64,000 bases of DNA from Portulaca oleracea (GCA_029582165.1 CM055874.1:25954383-26018382); one strand, 5' to 3'. Numbered from the stretch's first letter, positions 1 through 13,054 are shown. The notes: generated by a model not told the origin, from the letters alone. Program-made: numbers and translations.

Positions 1-1857
1 TTTCGAAGAAACCGGAGAGAAAGTCTCTTTGTAATCGATGCCTTCCTGTTTCGTAAATCCTTGCACAACAAGACGAGCCTTATATCTCTCCACATTACCA
101 TTTGAATCCCTTTTGGTTTTAAATATCCATTTATTACCAATGGGTTTCACACCGTCCGGTAATGGGACGAGATCCCATACGTCATTGTCCTTCATGGATC
201 GCATTTCCTCATTCATGGCTTCTAGCCATTTATGAGAATTTGCACCTTCCATGGCCTGACGGAAGTTGACTGGGTCATCTTCCTCCATCAATGACTTAAT
301 CTCGTCGTTCATGACATCTTTCCACTCTTGAGAATCAGAACTTTCATTGGTTCGAGTTTCCATCGAACCAATGTTCGCCTCATGTTCATGGAGAAATACA
401 ACGTAGTCATCAGACAATACACTTCTCCTCACTCTAGTGTATCTTCTTAATGGCACAGGTTCTTGAGGAGTAAGAGTTTGTTCTTCGGGAACAACCTCCA
501 CGGTAAGAGGTTCCTCAGTATTGTCTTGAGGTATGTCAGAAGCAAAATCAGGTATAAAACTATGATCAATGCTAATGACATCTGTAGGAATGTTCACACA
601 TTCTTCTTTAAAGACAATGTTCTTAATTGAATCTCCCCCCACAAACTCGATATCCTCAAAGAACTGAGCATTAATCGTCTCAAAAAAGGACTTAGCCTTG
701 GGATAATAAAACTTAAACCCCCTGGACCTTTCAGCGTAGCCCACAAAGTAATAACTAACTGTCCTTGAGTCCAGTTTCCTTTCATTCGGCCTATAAGGCC
801 ATGTCTCAGCTGGATAACCCCAAACATGAAAATGATTAAGACTCGGCTTCTTGTCAGTCCAAAGTTCATAAGGGGTTTTAGTAGTTGCCTTTGTTGGAAC
901 TCTGTTAAGGATATAAGCTGCAGTCTTTAGTGCATCTCCCCAGAGTGACTCTAGTAAGGTAGAATGATTAATCATACTCCTCACCATGTCGTTAAGAGTC
1001 ATGTTTCGCCTTTCAGCAACACCCTTCATAGTGGGTGAACCCGGCATGGTGTACTAAGGGACGATACCACACTCCTCTAGGAATTTTGCAAAGGGTCCTA
1101 GACGTTTTTCACCTGAACCATCATATCTAGTATTCACCACCACGGTCAGATCTGACACTTTTACTCCTTTTGCCAAGTTAGTTTTCAACTTCAGCCTTGT
1201 AGTTTTTGAACACGTCCAGAGACTGTGATTTTTCATGAATGAGATATATGTAGCCATATCTAGAATAATCATCTATGAACGTTATAAAGTATTGTTGGCC
1301 ATTCCAAGAAGGATTTGGAAAAGGCCCACAAATATCCATATATATAAGTTCTAAGACATCCGTAATTCTATTGGCTTCAAATCTCCTTTGGTTGGTTTGT
1401 TTGCCCTTTATACAATCAACACACACATCCATGTCTGTGAAAGTTAAGGTTCAAGAATTCCATCAGACACGAGTCTCTCTATTCTCCTCTTGGAGATATG
1501 ACCTAATCTTTTATGCCATAAGGCACCCGAATTCTCATTAGGTAATTTCCTCTTTATGCCTCGATTACTTACATGCAGGATTTCATTATAAGAAGCAACT
1601 ATGTCAAGTTTGTATAGACTATCGTTATCAGATAGAGAACCAGTTCCAACTAATTTTGAATCATGAAACAACTTAAATAATCTGTTTCCAAATGAACAAA
1701 CGTAACCATATGTTTTGTCCAATGAACAAACAGAAACCAAATTCCGCCTAAAAGACGGTACTAAAAATGTTTCATCAAGATCCAAATAAAAACCAGTCTT
1801 TAACAATAATCTAAACTTGTCAATTGCCTCTACTTGAACTGACTTGCCATCCCCCAC
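1..1857 (-). pseudogene. copia pol: integrase and start of reverse transcriptase
   Basis: The frame resumes after the TGA. The GAG-pre-integrase segment LWHKRLGHIS lies near 1520. The integrase core, with LIYMDICGPFP and FITFIDDYSRYGY, lies at about 1250-1390. The integrase C-terminal region with [15 protein letters not shown] is near 1000. The RVT_2 start with [16 protein letters not shown] and KARLVVQGF is within the first 240 bases. A TAA at 1444-1446 followed by a frame change, and a second frame change near 1190-1270, break it. The catalytic RT motif is outside the window. Domain identities are clear. The protein cannot be made from this copy. Confidence 0.9.
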
Positions 1858-1887
1858 ATAAATGTATCTTTCAACATCACTTAGTTT

Positions 1888-2844
1888 TCACCAGCTCAAA
1901 CAACCCTGCATAGACACAATTATGTGAATTGTTGCACTAGAATCAACCCACCAAGTGTGTGTGGGAACTGAAGCTAAATTAACCTCAGAACAAACCAAAC
2001 CAAGAAACATACCTTTCTTAGCACGCCAGGCGTGATATTTGGTACATTCCTTCTTCTTATGGTCCGTACCACCACAAAAGAAGTAACCCTTATTTTCAAC
2101 ATTAGCTAATTTCTGCTTTTGCTGCTTCTTTTGAGGCGCCTTATCTGCAGCTTCTTTACCCTTTACCCTTTTCCTCTTGGAATTAGAGGTCAAGGTAAGG
2201 TGCGCACTTTCAGTCTTATCTAGTTTCAACCTTTCCTCTTCCTGAACACAGTGTGAGATGAGCTGATTCAGAGACCAAGTCCCTTGCTGACAATTGTAGC
2301 TCACCTTAAACTGGTTAAAACTTGATGGAAGACATATCAAAATCAAATGCACTAACAAGTCCTCAAAGAGGTCAAGTTTAAGTGCCTTTAGTTTTGAAAC
2401 TAGATGAGACATTTCCATAATGTACTCTCTTATGTTTCCATTGCCTTTATACCTCATTGAAACTGGTTTTGCCAAGAGCACTCCGATTTAAGCCTTTTCG
2501 TTCTTGGCAAACCTCGTTTTAATCTCATCAAGGAAACCCTTAGCCGTAGTTATCTTTTCAGATATTGTGCCCCTGAATGCTTCTGGAATGGCTTTCTTCA
2601 TGATCATCAAACTCATGCGATCTGACCTTTGCCACCTCTCAAGCTCCCGCCTTTGATGAGAGGAACTCTCATCAGTTACAGGAGCAGGACAATCAATCCT
2701 TAAGGCAAGGTCAAGATCCATGACACCAAGAACAATCAAGAGATTTTCCTTCCATGACTTGAAGTTAGAACCATTCAGCATAGGAATAGAGTTAATGTTG
2801 GCGGTGATGTTAGTAGGATTAGAGGTAGCTGAATCAGAGAACAA
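1888..2844 (-). pseudogene. copia gag and protease start, two in-frame stops
   Basis: The frame opens with MFSDSATSNP and holds a UBN2-type gag domain, then an intact CCHC knuckle, CFFCGGTDHKKKEC (CX2CX4HX4C), then the aspartic-protease motif WWVDSSATIH. The usual D-[ST]-G-A motif reads DSSAT, so the glycine is replaced. A TAA at 2488-2490 interrupts gag and a TGA at 1888-1890 stops it just after the protease motif. Both are in frame with continuing homology on either side, so they are point mutations in an otherwise collinear polyprotein. Gag packages the element RNA. This copy cannot do so. Confidence 0.9.
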
Positions 2845-4375
2845 GTAAACAGTTCAGTACACGCTTACCCAAAACCATAATCTTGATAATAACAATAAGT
2901 TCAAATAAGGTTGCATCCCATCCCAAAATATCAGGTTTCCATTAATATTCCATCTTTGGACGATAATATTAATTTCTTATTGATATCTTGGTGTAGTCAT
3001 CCAACACTGATAATAAAACATGTCGAATAATGAATCCTCCTTTGGGTTGATTCAATAATCACACGTAAACCAAAAATTATCACATGTTTATAACTACAAT
3101 TATTCATCCAATATATCAACATTGACCTTCCTTTGGGCCGAAACAACATTGATATTCTTGCATGAACACTGCTTTTATATTCAAAATAAATTAATTTCAA
3201 GAAGAGAGGTCACTTAGGCGACATGTTGCTTTAATTAATTCATCGTAAATATAAAATAACCTTAGACCGCATTATTCAAACTTAGAATTATTCTAAAGCG
3301 ATGCATACAATGCATACATTATCGTCATATTGCCATGTATCCTAATATCACAACCTTTAATGTGAAAGCTACCGAAATTACATAGCAATTTGTATTGACG
3401 ATAAAAAAAAAAAATCATCAACTATGATAAATAAACTTCATAAAGAATGAAGAAAACTTTATCAAGCAACCTTATATTCATGAACGACCATAAATCTCTT
3501 CTCAAAGAGTATAAGAGAGCCGAAAATTAAACTACCTGAACGACAAAATTCAACCTGAATTTCGCTAGGCAGAAAAAATGTAATGAAAATCCAAATTAAT
3601 TATGCACAAACATAATTCAACATATACACGGCAAAAAACCCTAAACCAATTTACCATAATCAACACAGATTAATTGTCAATTAGCAAATTAAACTCGGAA
3701 AAAAAGCCAAATTGTGTCTTCAAGAATGCCCAAACATTTAAAGCATGAAACTCCAAATTGAAGACACATAAACATGATTAACCAATTTCGCATAATGAGA
3801 ACCGAAAAAATTAGGGTTCATACCCAAATAATGCAAATCCGAAATTAATCAATGAACAACCAAATTGATTGCATACAAACATGATTAATAACAACATCCA
3901 TACATCAATTTGGAACAAAACAACCAAAAACAACCAAAATTGAACACAAATGGGTCGAAAATCTAGGGTTTATGCGCCTAGAACACGAACCTACGAAAAT
4001 CATACGAATTGATACCAAAAAAATAAGCAAAAATCATGTAAATTCACTAAATCATGAGTCTATCAAAAGCCGTCAATCAATTTGGGAGAACAAACAACCA
4101 AACATGCCCAATTGCAAACGTGTGATTCGACAATTACGAAACCCTAATCTACGAATTTCTCCCAAATTATGCAATGAAAATTCAATTAACTTTGCAGATA
4201 GATACTTTAGGATACAAAGAACAAAAGCCCTAAAGAAATTTCGCCAAAAGAAAACGCATTGAACTGAACCTGAAGCTTGCAGTAATGACGGCAGCGGAAG
4301 AACGAAAAATAAAATTGGGCAAAAAAACTATAGCCAAATTAAACTTAATTATTCTAAAGATTCAACCTAGACAAG
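2845..4375 (-). other. long untranslated leader of the copia element
   Basis: About 1.5 kb between the primer-binding site and gag. It is AT-rich and I find no convincing protein in it. The open frames seen there are short and low-complexity. This is long for a copia leader. It could contain an old insertion, but I see no terminal repeats that prove one. Confidence 0.5.
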
Positions 4376-4387
4376 GCTCTGATACCA
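4376..4387 (-). other. primer-binding site (initiator tRNA-Met)
   Basis: On the minus strand this reads TGGTATCAGAGC, complementary to the 3' end of plant initiator tRNA-Met. It lies 2 nt inside the LTR edge and fixes the LTR boundary and element orientation. Confidence 0.92.
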
Positions 4388-4389
4388 CT

Positions 4390-4862
4390 TGTTGGGATTA
4401 AACAATAGTCAATCAATCACTATAAACCCAGAATCCAATATGTCGAATCAATAGAACATAAACATAAATAGGAATACCTGAATCCATTGCAGTTGTTAAT
4501 CCTCTTGGAAGCGACGTGGTTAGGTCTTCCAGATCAACACCCACTCGTAAGAGAACTCATTGAGAAAACTCTCTCTCACTAACGATGGGATATCAGGGAG
4601 AATTAACCATGTGTGTGACCTGGGAACGATAATCATATATATAACAGTAAACCCCTTAGGGTTTTGACCTATTATTATTCCGCCCATCATGGAATAATAA
4701 TAGGTCACCGGTATCCACAAATTAGAGCACACACCTTGCCTGATACATTAAAGCCCAATATTTATACTTATTGGATCACTTTTAGTCGGACTATAAACTA
4801 TGACCGTTATTGTGATGTATATTCTTTTACACATAAGCTCATCGTTGAATTATAATCCAACA
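4390..4862 (-). repeat. 5' LTR of the copia element
   Basis: 473 bp bounded by TGTTGG and CCAACA, with TG...CA ends. It is followed in element sense by a 2-nt spacer and the tRNA-Met primer-binding site. A TATATATA stretch at 4635-4643 is the likely promoter, about 220 bp from the LTR start. The other LTR is outside the window, so age and target-site duplication cannot be judged. Confidence 0.9.
4666..4706. repeat. perfect 16-bp inverted repeat in copia LTR
   Basis: The arms at 4666-4681 and 4691-4706 are exactly complementary (16 of 16) with a 9-nt loop. In element sense the hairpin lies directly upstream of the TATA-like stretch at 4635-4643. The arms are mostly AT-rich ATT/AAT triplets, so part of the complementarity is low-complexity. 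Confidence 0.85.
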
Positions 4863-4920
4863 ACTATGCCTTGCTTACTACCCTAGGTAGCTAATAGTAA
4901 GTAATATGTGATGTAAACAG

Positions 4921-7031
4921 AGTGGGAAGATTTGAAATACCAATGGATGGGAGGCCATACGGGAAGCTGGAGGAAGCATTGGACCCAGAAGAGCATGGAA
5001 GAGGGGTGGACATGTGCAGTATCAATCCTTCCTACCTTGGCAAACCTTATCGTTATGCTTATGCCTGTGGGGCTCGTCGCCCTTGTAACTTCCCCAACAC
5101 CCTCACTAAGGTTTACTCATTACTCCAACTCTCTCTCTCTAACTTTAAATCAACATACTCCCTCCGTCCCTTTTTAAGTGTCAACTTAACTACTTTTACA
5201 AAACCTAGGTGTGTTGGAAATAGAGTGAAAATGTTATGTATGGACAAATATACCCTTCATTAAAAGAGAGGAATAAAAGAGAATTTTAAAAGGTAAAATA
5301 AAAATCTTATTCATTAATGAAGGGAAATATGGATATTTTAGTTATAGGAAATGTAAAATTGACAAATAAAAAGAGACAAGCTATTTAAAAAAATTGATAT
5401 TCATTAAGGGACGGAGGGAGTATTATTCAATTTATTTTTTTTATTTTTCTGCTCTCCTTTTTTATTTTATAGCTACCTTCCTCTTGTACGTTCTTTGTGC
5501 TTTTTTCATCTATTGAGGGAGATTCTGTTTTACCTCATGCAGATTGATCTACTTGAAAAGAAGGCCAAAAACTGGTATGAAGAGGGAGCTATCCCTTCTG
5601 AGCCATACTTCGTTCCAAGACCCGGTGCAACTCAAGAAGACGATGGTAATTAATTACACATTTCTCATTCTGTCTTCCATTACTTTTTTTAAAGTTCCAT
5701 TTTTTTAAGGGATATTGGATCACAATATACCGACCTTTGGGGGTATTGGATTGTAATATACCGACCTTTATTATTGGACAATAATATCTCTGACCTTTAT
5801 ACTTAGGTGATATTATTATACCAACAGTGACTAAGGAGGTGGTGACTGCTTAACCGGTCTCTATTTTGACGTGACAGGCGAAGGGAAATTAACCGATCCT
5901 TGCCCAGTAACCCCATTAACCCCTCCGCTTTTCTCAAAAACCCACATTAAAAGACAGTGACTAACGCGGTGGTGAACTAGTCATCATATTGAAGTAACAC
6001 ACAGCCAACCAATGTCTTTTAATGTGGGTTAGTGAGAAAAACTAAGGGGTTAATGGGGTTATTGGTCTGAGGCAGTTTTTTTCCCATCACCAGCCGCGTT
6101 AGAGCTCATGGAGACCGGTTCATCATCCCCTTAATAATGTTGATATAATAATGTCACCTAATTATAAAGGTCAGGGATATTGTTGTCCAATAGTAAATAT
6201 TGGTATATTACAATCCAACACCCCAAAGGTCGGTATATTATCATCCAAAAACCCTTTTTTTAAAAGATGAAAATTACTTCTCTTTTTTTCTTTTTTCTCA
6301 AGTGCTTCTTCAGCAGAAACACTATAATGAGTTCTAGAGTTCAAGAGTCAATCTACCAAAGAAAAACCAAAACAAGACAACACTAGCTTTTGACACAAAA
6401 TAATTAAATCCACCACTGTAGTTTCTGAGCCAACATTAAAACGAGTTGAATATAGCCGGAAAGGAAAATTTGCATATACTCTTTTCAAATTTATGGTATT
6501 TAAAAATTTATTATTGATATTTTTGAATTAATATTTATCCATTTTAAACTTTTGTACTAATATTTAGCTATTTTCCGATAAATTTAGTAACTTTTACAAT
6601 ATATGTATGACATGTGATGAAATTTGTTTACTAAAATTAACGTCATTTCAGCAAAACTATTCATCACTATTCACACATTTCCTGAAAAAATTGCTAAATT
6701 CACCAGAAATATAACTAAATAAAATTGGTCAAAATCTTAAGGAGAATAAACATTAACTTAAAAATATCAGAGTTATTGACCAAGTATATATTTATTATTT
6801 AAACTTGTGTTTGGTTTCCTATACTATAAATAAAAACAGTGTTATTAAGTTTTAACCCATTGTTGAATGGGGGAAAATATTGCAGGCGTTGTGATATCTA
6901 TCGTAAGTGGTAAAAATGGAGAAGGATATGCAGTGGTGCTGGATGGGTCTACCTTTGAGGAGATTGCACGAGCCAAGTTCCCCTATGGCTTGCCTTATGG
7001 TTTGCATGGATGTTGGATTCCCATGGACTGA
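4921..7031 (+). CDS. CCD8: carotenoid cleavage dioxygenase 8, last three exons (partial)
   Basis: Exons at 4921-5110, 5543-5645 and 6886-7031 join in frame with GT-AG introns and end in TGA. The last 146 or so residues of an enzyme of about 560 are present. Segments such as DMCSINPSYLGKPYRYAYAC, EPYFVPRPGATQEDDG and FPYGLPYGLHGCWIP match CCD8. The His of GLHGCW (codon 7005-7007) is the last of the four iron ligands of this family. CCD8 (MAX4/RMS1/DAD1) converts 9-cis-beta-apo-10'-carotenal to carlactone in plastids, the committed strigolactone step. The acceptor for the first visible exon is at 4919-4920, 58 bp from the copia LTR, so the upstream exons must lie left of the window beyond that element. 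I see no stop or frameshift in the visible exons. Whether the gene is still spliced across the insertion is unknown. Confidence 0.9.
5158..5420. mobile_element. Stowaway MITE in CCD8 intron
   Basis: The terminal inverted repeat CTCCCTCCGTCCC is at the left end and its exact complement at the right. A TA target duplication is at 5156-5157 and 5421-5422. The 263-bp element has no coding capacity, as is typical of Stowaway (Tc1/mariner-derived) MITEs. Confidence 0.95.
5708..6255. mobile_element. foldback MITE in CCD8 intron
   Basis: The left end AGGGATATTGGATC and the right end (complement of AGGGTTTTTGGATG) begin arms that remain complementary almost to the centre. Paired blocks include ATATACCGACCTTTGG near both ends and the AACCCC/GGGGTT blocks at about 5920 and 6050. 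About 548 bp in total. A/T-rich flanks make the target duplication ambiguous. The TIR resembles that of the element at 58811-59366. The superfamily is uncertain, possibly Mutator-like. Confidence 0.8.
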
Positions 7032-7959
7032 TTTTGCTCAATCACGTCCCCAAAAATAAAATTATAAAGAATTATGGGTGTTTTTTTGAAGTTTGTTGTA
7101 TTTCAAAATATAAGAACCACGTACTCCTGCTTCTAAAGAAGTATACAAGAGATATACCTTGCCGGAAAATTTAGTATAATTAGCAGTCTATTATTTTCGA
7201 ATTAGCAATCCATGATAGGCGTCATTATTTCATCATTTACTGGCCTATGTATATATTTTGTATATAATAAACGAAAATGATAATAAGTGTACATCATGAA
7301 TAACACATGTAGTTTTCGTGTATAGGTGTGTACTTTTTTTTTGTTGGGGGGAGGTAAGTTATAGGGAATTAGGCAAGCTTTTTCTCAAAGTTTCTACCTA
7401 GCTTATTTTCTAAAATAATATAAGAGAGATCTCGGGTTTTCTGTATTTTAGTCCTTAGAAGATATATAGTGTAATTAATTTTCTGTATCCTTGGTTTTCA
7501 ATGTTAAATTTCAGGACATTAAAGTTTGTTGGCTAAATAAAAAGAGATACGTGTCTCCTCCTTCTTTTCTTTCCATGTTTGAACTTCTCTTTCTGGTTGG
7601 CGATAATCTTCAAAACTAAGTTTCAAACTGATATTGAAGCTATAATATACTTTGCAATGGTCATCTTACCTATCATTCCCTTTGTAATGGCTCTATATTT
7701 GACCCTTGGATCTAAAGTATATTTTTGACTACCCCCAAGGATACTTAGGCGTTTAAGTAGCTCTAACATTAATAAGAGATGTAAATTATAGCTTAAACAT
7801 CAACTTTAAGATTAGCCCTTAATTAAGTTCAATGCTAATCGGGAAAGAAATTCAAACATGGGAATCAAAAAAAGAACGGGACATGGGCATTTTTTATTCA
7901 GCCCACAAAATTTAAAGTCCAAAAAAATAATATTGGAAACCAAATGTCCAGAAAATTAA
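7032..7959. other. CCD8 3' flank, no gene seen
   Basis: AATAAA at 7055-7060, 24 nt after the stop, is a possible polyadenylation signal. The rest is AT-rich with no supported gene or repeat. Confidence 0.4.
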
Positions 7960-9847
7960 TTACCCTATCTTTCAAGGTCTAAAATGCAAAAACAAAAAAA
8001 AAAAAAAAACCGAGAGATTTCTTTGAACACTTACATCCCAACAAACAAGATCACTTCTATAGAGACCAACTTTGGCTAACCAATCGGTCACTCTATTGAC
8101 TTCCCTAAAAACGAGATTAATAACACAAGAGTTAAAATTGTGCAAGGGAAATCTAGTATCTTCTACCAACTTCAAAATCAACCACGGAACCCCACAAGCA
8201 TCGCGAATAGCCTCAATAACAACCTTGTTCTCTCCTACCAAAACAATGTTAGAGAAGTCATGTAAAAAAGCTTCTCTTAAGGCATTTCTCATAGCAATTG
8301 CTTCCGCCGCCAAAACCGATGCATTACCCCAGATTGAAGGATTGACTAGCTAGTGATACAATTACCCCTCTAGTCGCGAATGACAAAACCACCTATAGCT
8401 CTAAGGAGGAATTTGGCCCCATTGAAGCTGACTTTCACAACACCAATTGGAGCAGCACTCCAAGAAACCCAACGAGAGATTGACTTTCTTCTTTGATCCT
8501 CTTGGTAAATCAGAATCCCTTGAAAAAGGGAATCCAACTGCTGTCAAATTCTCCTTTTAACATTAGCTTTCTTAGCTTAATGAGAACACCAGCAGGATTA
8601 GAATGAATATGACGAAAGATCAGCTCATTCTGAACCTTCCGAAAACTCCAAAGAAGGGAGACTAGGCGGTCAAGACAAAATGAACTGAAGTCATTTTTTA
8701 CTTTAGGTATGAAGTCAAGGACATTATGGCAAGAAAAGGAAACAGAAGTAGAGAGCCAATTGTGAGCAATAGCCAGGTCCCAAACTTCTTTGGCCCAAGG
8801 GCAAGAAAGAAAAATATGGTCTTGATCTTGGATATTATCATTACACATTGGGCAAGAGGTATCAATAGAGATTCCTCTCTTTGAAAGCACCTTTTTTGTG
8901 GGGGAGAGTTTGATGGCATAAGAGCCAAAGGAAAATTTTGAGTTTAGGTTGTATACTGAGGTTCCATATCATATCCATGTGTAGTCCCAAACAGGGGAAT
9001 CTGAATTTAATCCATGGGCAAGCCATATCGCCAACTTAGCGGTAAAAGTTTCACGCTAGACAGAACCCAACAACATACATCCTCAGTGTCAAAGAAAGGG
9101 ATGGGTATTGACCTAATAAGATCAACCGAATGATTATTCACTAGGGTATGGAAGAAGGGAAATATTCCAAGAATTATCAAGATTAATAAAATCAGAAACT
9201 CTAATGTTAAGGTTAATTAACCTCATCAAGATAAAAGATGCTATTAATAGCTAATAAGCTAGAAGAACCATACCAATTCTCCTTCCAGAAGTTAGTGGAA
9301 TTACAATTACCCACAACCTAACGGAGACCAGGACTCGTGAATTTCTAAGAATAGCTTTCGAAGCCTAAGAATCTTTTTTTTTAAAAATTGGGCGGTCAAA
9401 TTGTCCTCCAAGGGAATTTAGACCTTATAATATCAGCCTACATGCCAAAACCAAAGAGATATTTTCAGGACATCTTGCAAAGAAAGATACTATTCACAGC
9501 TTCAGTTTTCCAAAGACCAAGACCACCCAACTTTTAAGGTAAACAAATTTTATCCAAAGAAATCATGGAGAGACCTTTATTAGAATTATAAGATCCTTTC
9601 ATAAAAATTGCCTTCTTATGGAATCAATCTTCCTCGCAATTTCTTTAGCAATTTGGTAAGATTTTATGGTATGAGCTGGCAAAGGTTCAATATTAAATTT
9701 GATGAGCGCAACATGACCCACTTTGGAGATGAATTTAAATTTCCATGATTGGAGTTAATTCATGGAACGATTAATGAGATCTTTAAAAGTGGAACTTGAA
9801 GGCGTATCGCAGAAGATAGGGCAACCCAGATATCTCCCAAGGCTATC
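7960..9847 (-). pseudogene. LINE segment 4 of 4: RT C-terminus, zf-RVT, RNase H
   Basis: Read on the minus strand from 9847, homology runs through the plant-LINE segment DSLGRYLGCPIF and a decayed RT thumb. A zf-RVT domain follows at about 8510-8890 with CPMCNDNIQDQDHIFLSC. An RNase H-like domain follows at about 7985-8480 with VKVSFNG, GFVIRD and AEAIAMRNALREA. Stops and small indels are scattered throughout. The first residues join those ending at 24085 on the other side of the tandem LTR array, so this is one LINE split by that insertion. The 3' end is not sharply defined. A T-free A-run near 7988 is inside the last frame and is not the poly(A) tail. Confidence 0.88.
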
Positions 9848-10486
9848 TGTAACGCCCTGGAAATTAAACTCTAAACTTAATGGTCAAAGTCAAACATTGA
9901 CTAACATTAACAGCGGAAGACTTTTTTTTTCTTTTTAATTGGGCGTTACTGCCGCATCCCCGAAGGAATACAAGGCAAGAAGGGAAAACTAACAAATCAT
10001 TAATTACTTCCATTTAACGAACCAAAGAAACTTCAATTCTAAAAACAACACAAACTAAGCATTACTAACTTCAAAGCTAAAACATTAACTAAACTTATTC
10101 TCAAACTAACTTCGCCGTACTCACTTCTAGTTCCCTTTCCCAGCATAGAACTCTTCACCTGAAAACAAAACATTTAAAAACATGAGGAGGACTCAATAAT
10201 GTCTACCCCTAACCGTTAAAACCATTTAAAAACCATTTCAATTCATTTTTGGGGGAGAAGTGAACAAGTCAAATCTTTTCGAAACCAACTCTCTTTCCCA
10301 ACCAACCAAACCATCTTTCAGAATTATTAAGCGGGCGGACCTTGCTTATTTGGCCCTCGAAGTCAAAGACTTCACAATAATCATATCTCAATCTCAATAT
10401 CAATCTCAATCAATCACAATCTCAATCATACGGATGGCCATCCATTTCACACACGTGCATAAAACTAACCCCGGGGAAGTAGCACC

Positions 10487-10649
10487 TATCAGGCATCCCT
10501 GATCTCTTGACAACCTCCCTGCAGGAACAGATCCTGGTCTATGGAGCATTGCCCGAACACACAACCATATCAGGGCATCCCCTGATCTCTTGACAACCTC
10601 CCTGCAGGAACAGATCCTGGTCTATGGGGCGTTGCCCGAACCCGCATTT
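10487..10649. repeat. 81-bp tandem duplication inside LTR A
   Basis: Two units begin at 10487 and 10568 (TATCAGG...). Each contains CCTGCAGGAACAGATCCTGG and TTGCCCGAAC. The second unit starts with the small palindrome TCAGGG-CATC-CCCTGA. The same pair is present in LTR 2 (from about 15787) and LTR 3 (from about 21109), so it predates the array. Confidence 0.85.
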
Positions 10650-13054
10650 ATGTCTCATTTGAATTATTAGTCAGGTTAATAACAGATCCTGTCCAACTCA
10701 ATCAGTCCAATCCCAGTTTCCAAAACCATTTCCAAATCCACATAAAAGACTGTCCACATTTTACCAACTAAGAAGAATACAAACCACATCCACAATAGAC
10801 AGCCAATTTTCACCATAAAATCCCCTTTCGGGATGCAAACCACAAAATAACTTAAAAATCAACAAAACAAATAAAGTGCAACCCATCGGGATTTAGGACA
10901 TAGACATTACCTGACAATCTTCACTTCACTTCTACGAACACACTTGAGCTCACTAAAACGAGTCGATCTAAATCGCGCCTATAAATAGCGTCAATTCTAA
11001 AATTAATACGTGCTCTCGGAGTTAGTATTCACTTCCATCTACCTAACCCACCCTAGGAACACTATAAGGTTCCCATAATTCAAGTAATAACATGTTTGAA
11101 CCACACATCACATTCATATAATAAAACACATTTATTAAAACAAAACACTGGACAGATTGTAATGTGCACATAGAACGGACTATAACTTGACTTCCCGACA
11201 TCTTATGGGTCTGGTTTTAGCCTTTCTGGAAACCTCGGGATGTCTACTAAAACTCTTATGTTTACCTCGAGGCCTAAAACACACCATAAGGTCTTCCAAA
11301 ACAGCCAACTATAAAACATGTCCAGTTCTGACCTAGGTGCGCTATTTGGGTCGTAAGTCAGAATATATACCTCAAAATCCCGATCCGCAAAAATTCCTAT
11401 TAAAGCTAACATCCTAAGGTACTCCCCGGTCAAATGGTAAGGCTAAATGTTAACGACACAATAAATGGTGACCGATATCGTACGACTCATAAATTCTGTC
11501 CAAACTGACCCGTTTTAATTTTGGGTTTTTCTTTTTCGATCCTAATTCCAATCAAACCATTCCGGGACTCTAACTTGAGTCTTTAAACATTCCAGTTAAG
11601 GTCAAATACCTTCCCCTTCACCCTTAACACAACCAAGGTCCAACTAAACTCAAACTAACACCAAATTCTCGCATAAATAATTAAATTTTCAAAATAAACA
11701 TTTTCTTAAAAACCAATCATAAAGATCACAATAAAACTCAAATTTTCGGCATCGAACCTTATGGAAATAAACCACGGACAGCAAGAGTACTATAACCTTC
11801 ACTCATAGTAAAAATTTAAAACGTTTCTAAGTAAGAGAGAAATCGACAAAACTCATAATACAATGTAACGTATTAAAATAATCAATAATAATATGTTTAA
11901 CGCATCCAAGATCGAAACATTACTAAACATAATATAATTTAATTTGCTTAAAGAACAAGGAAAGTTTAGAAATACTATGTTTAAAAAGAATCACAATATA
12001 ATAATAACACTTATAACTCTCAAAATAAATCAGGTTCAATAAATAAAATTGAGAATTAAAACGCAACTCTATTTAAAACTCAATCACATGCATCCCTACT
12101 CCATTATAACACATGAAATCAAATTTAACGACCTAATTGAAACCTAAATCATGCAAAATCTAATACAACACAAACTCTTAAACATAAACCATCACCATAT
12201 ACACTAATTATTATAATTCATCCATATGAGTAACTAGTAAGAACATTATAATCATAAAAAGAAATCATGCTTAAACGGAACATACTACCAATCACTTACA
12301 CCCATTTCAATTACTCTTTCCCTTAACTAATCTTAATCGACCATTCACAATTCATATATACTAACCATATCCCACGTACATATGAAACACAAATTTCTAG
12401 CTAAACTCCAAAACTCACACTTAATGCAACTTAATACAGCATAAACCCAAAGCATGCGATTAACAAGAAAAAGAACTCAGATTACGAATAATTGATAGCA
12501 TACTAAATCAGGTTATATGACAATAGTATGCATAATAGTAATAAAAATAACATCAGAATATTGCTAATACAGGTCTAATGTAAAACCAATAGATTAGGGT
12601 TAGGGTTTTACGTAAGGCTGGCAACACAGGGGCAGTCGGACGGTGAGCAGTCGTCGGCGGAAGCGAGGACGTCGGACGGGGGTGGTCGAAGTCGCGGTGG
12701 TGGTCGGTGTCTGGACCGAACGATAGCAACAGCAGCGAGAACGACGACAGCAACCACAACAGTCACGATCTTCAACGTATGGGCGGTTTCCGACGATAAC
12801 GGGCGGCGCGGTGGTGTGGGGCAGTCACGGAATGTGGCGGCGACGTCAGCAAGAGCCTGGGCGACGGTGGTGCCGTGGCGCGGTCGACGAGAGAAAGCGA
12901 GAGGGAGAAAGGGTTCTGTGCGTGTGGTGGTTGTGAGACGCCGCGACGGTTACCGCACGGCGGCGGCGCGGCAGCGATTATGCAGAGTGGGGGAAGAGGG
13001 AGAAGAGGCTTAGGTACGTTTTAGGGTTTGATATTAATGTTTGGTATGCTTAAC

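Larger units (their letters stand above)
1..4862 (-). mobile_element. Ty1/copia LTR retrotransposon, 5' part
   Basis: A minus-strand copia element enters from the left edge and ends at its 5' LTR (4390-4862). In element order it has the LTR, a primer-binding site matching initiator tRNA-Met, a 1.5-kb leader, gag with a CCHC knuckle, protease, integrase and the first part of the RVT_2 reverse transcriptase. The gag-protease-integrase-RT order is diagnostic of copia. The rest of RT, RNase H and the 3' LTR lie outside the window. Several stops and frameshifts show the copy is dead. It sits just upstream of a CCD8 exon, so it was probably inserted in a CCD8 intron. Confidence 0.93.

Noticed and set aside
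3972..4262. 96-aa frame on the strand opposite the copia element
   Set aside because: Basic, low-complexity translation of AT-rich leader DNA. No homology recognised.
12594..12614. GGGTTAGGGTTT as an interstitial telomere
   Set aside because: Only two units, present at the same place in each A LTR. Better read as a telo-box motif of the element.
12553..13013. GC-rich frames of 60-135 aa in LTR A and similar blocks in B, C and F
   Set aside because: Frames are not conserved between the three LTR copies and the composition is GGC/GTG-rich. Treated as leader sequence, not genes.
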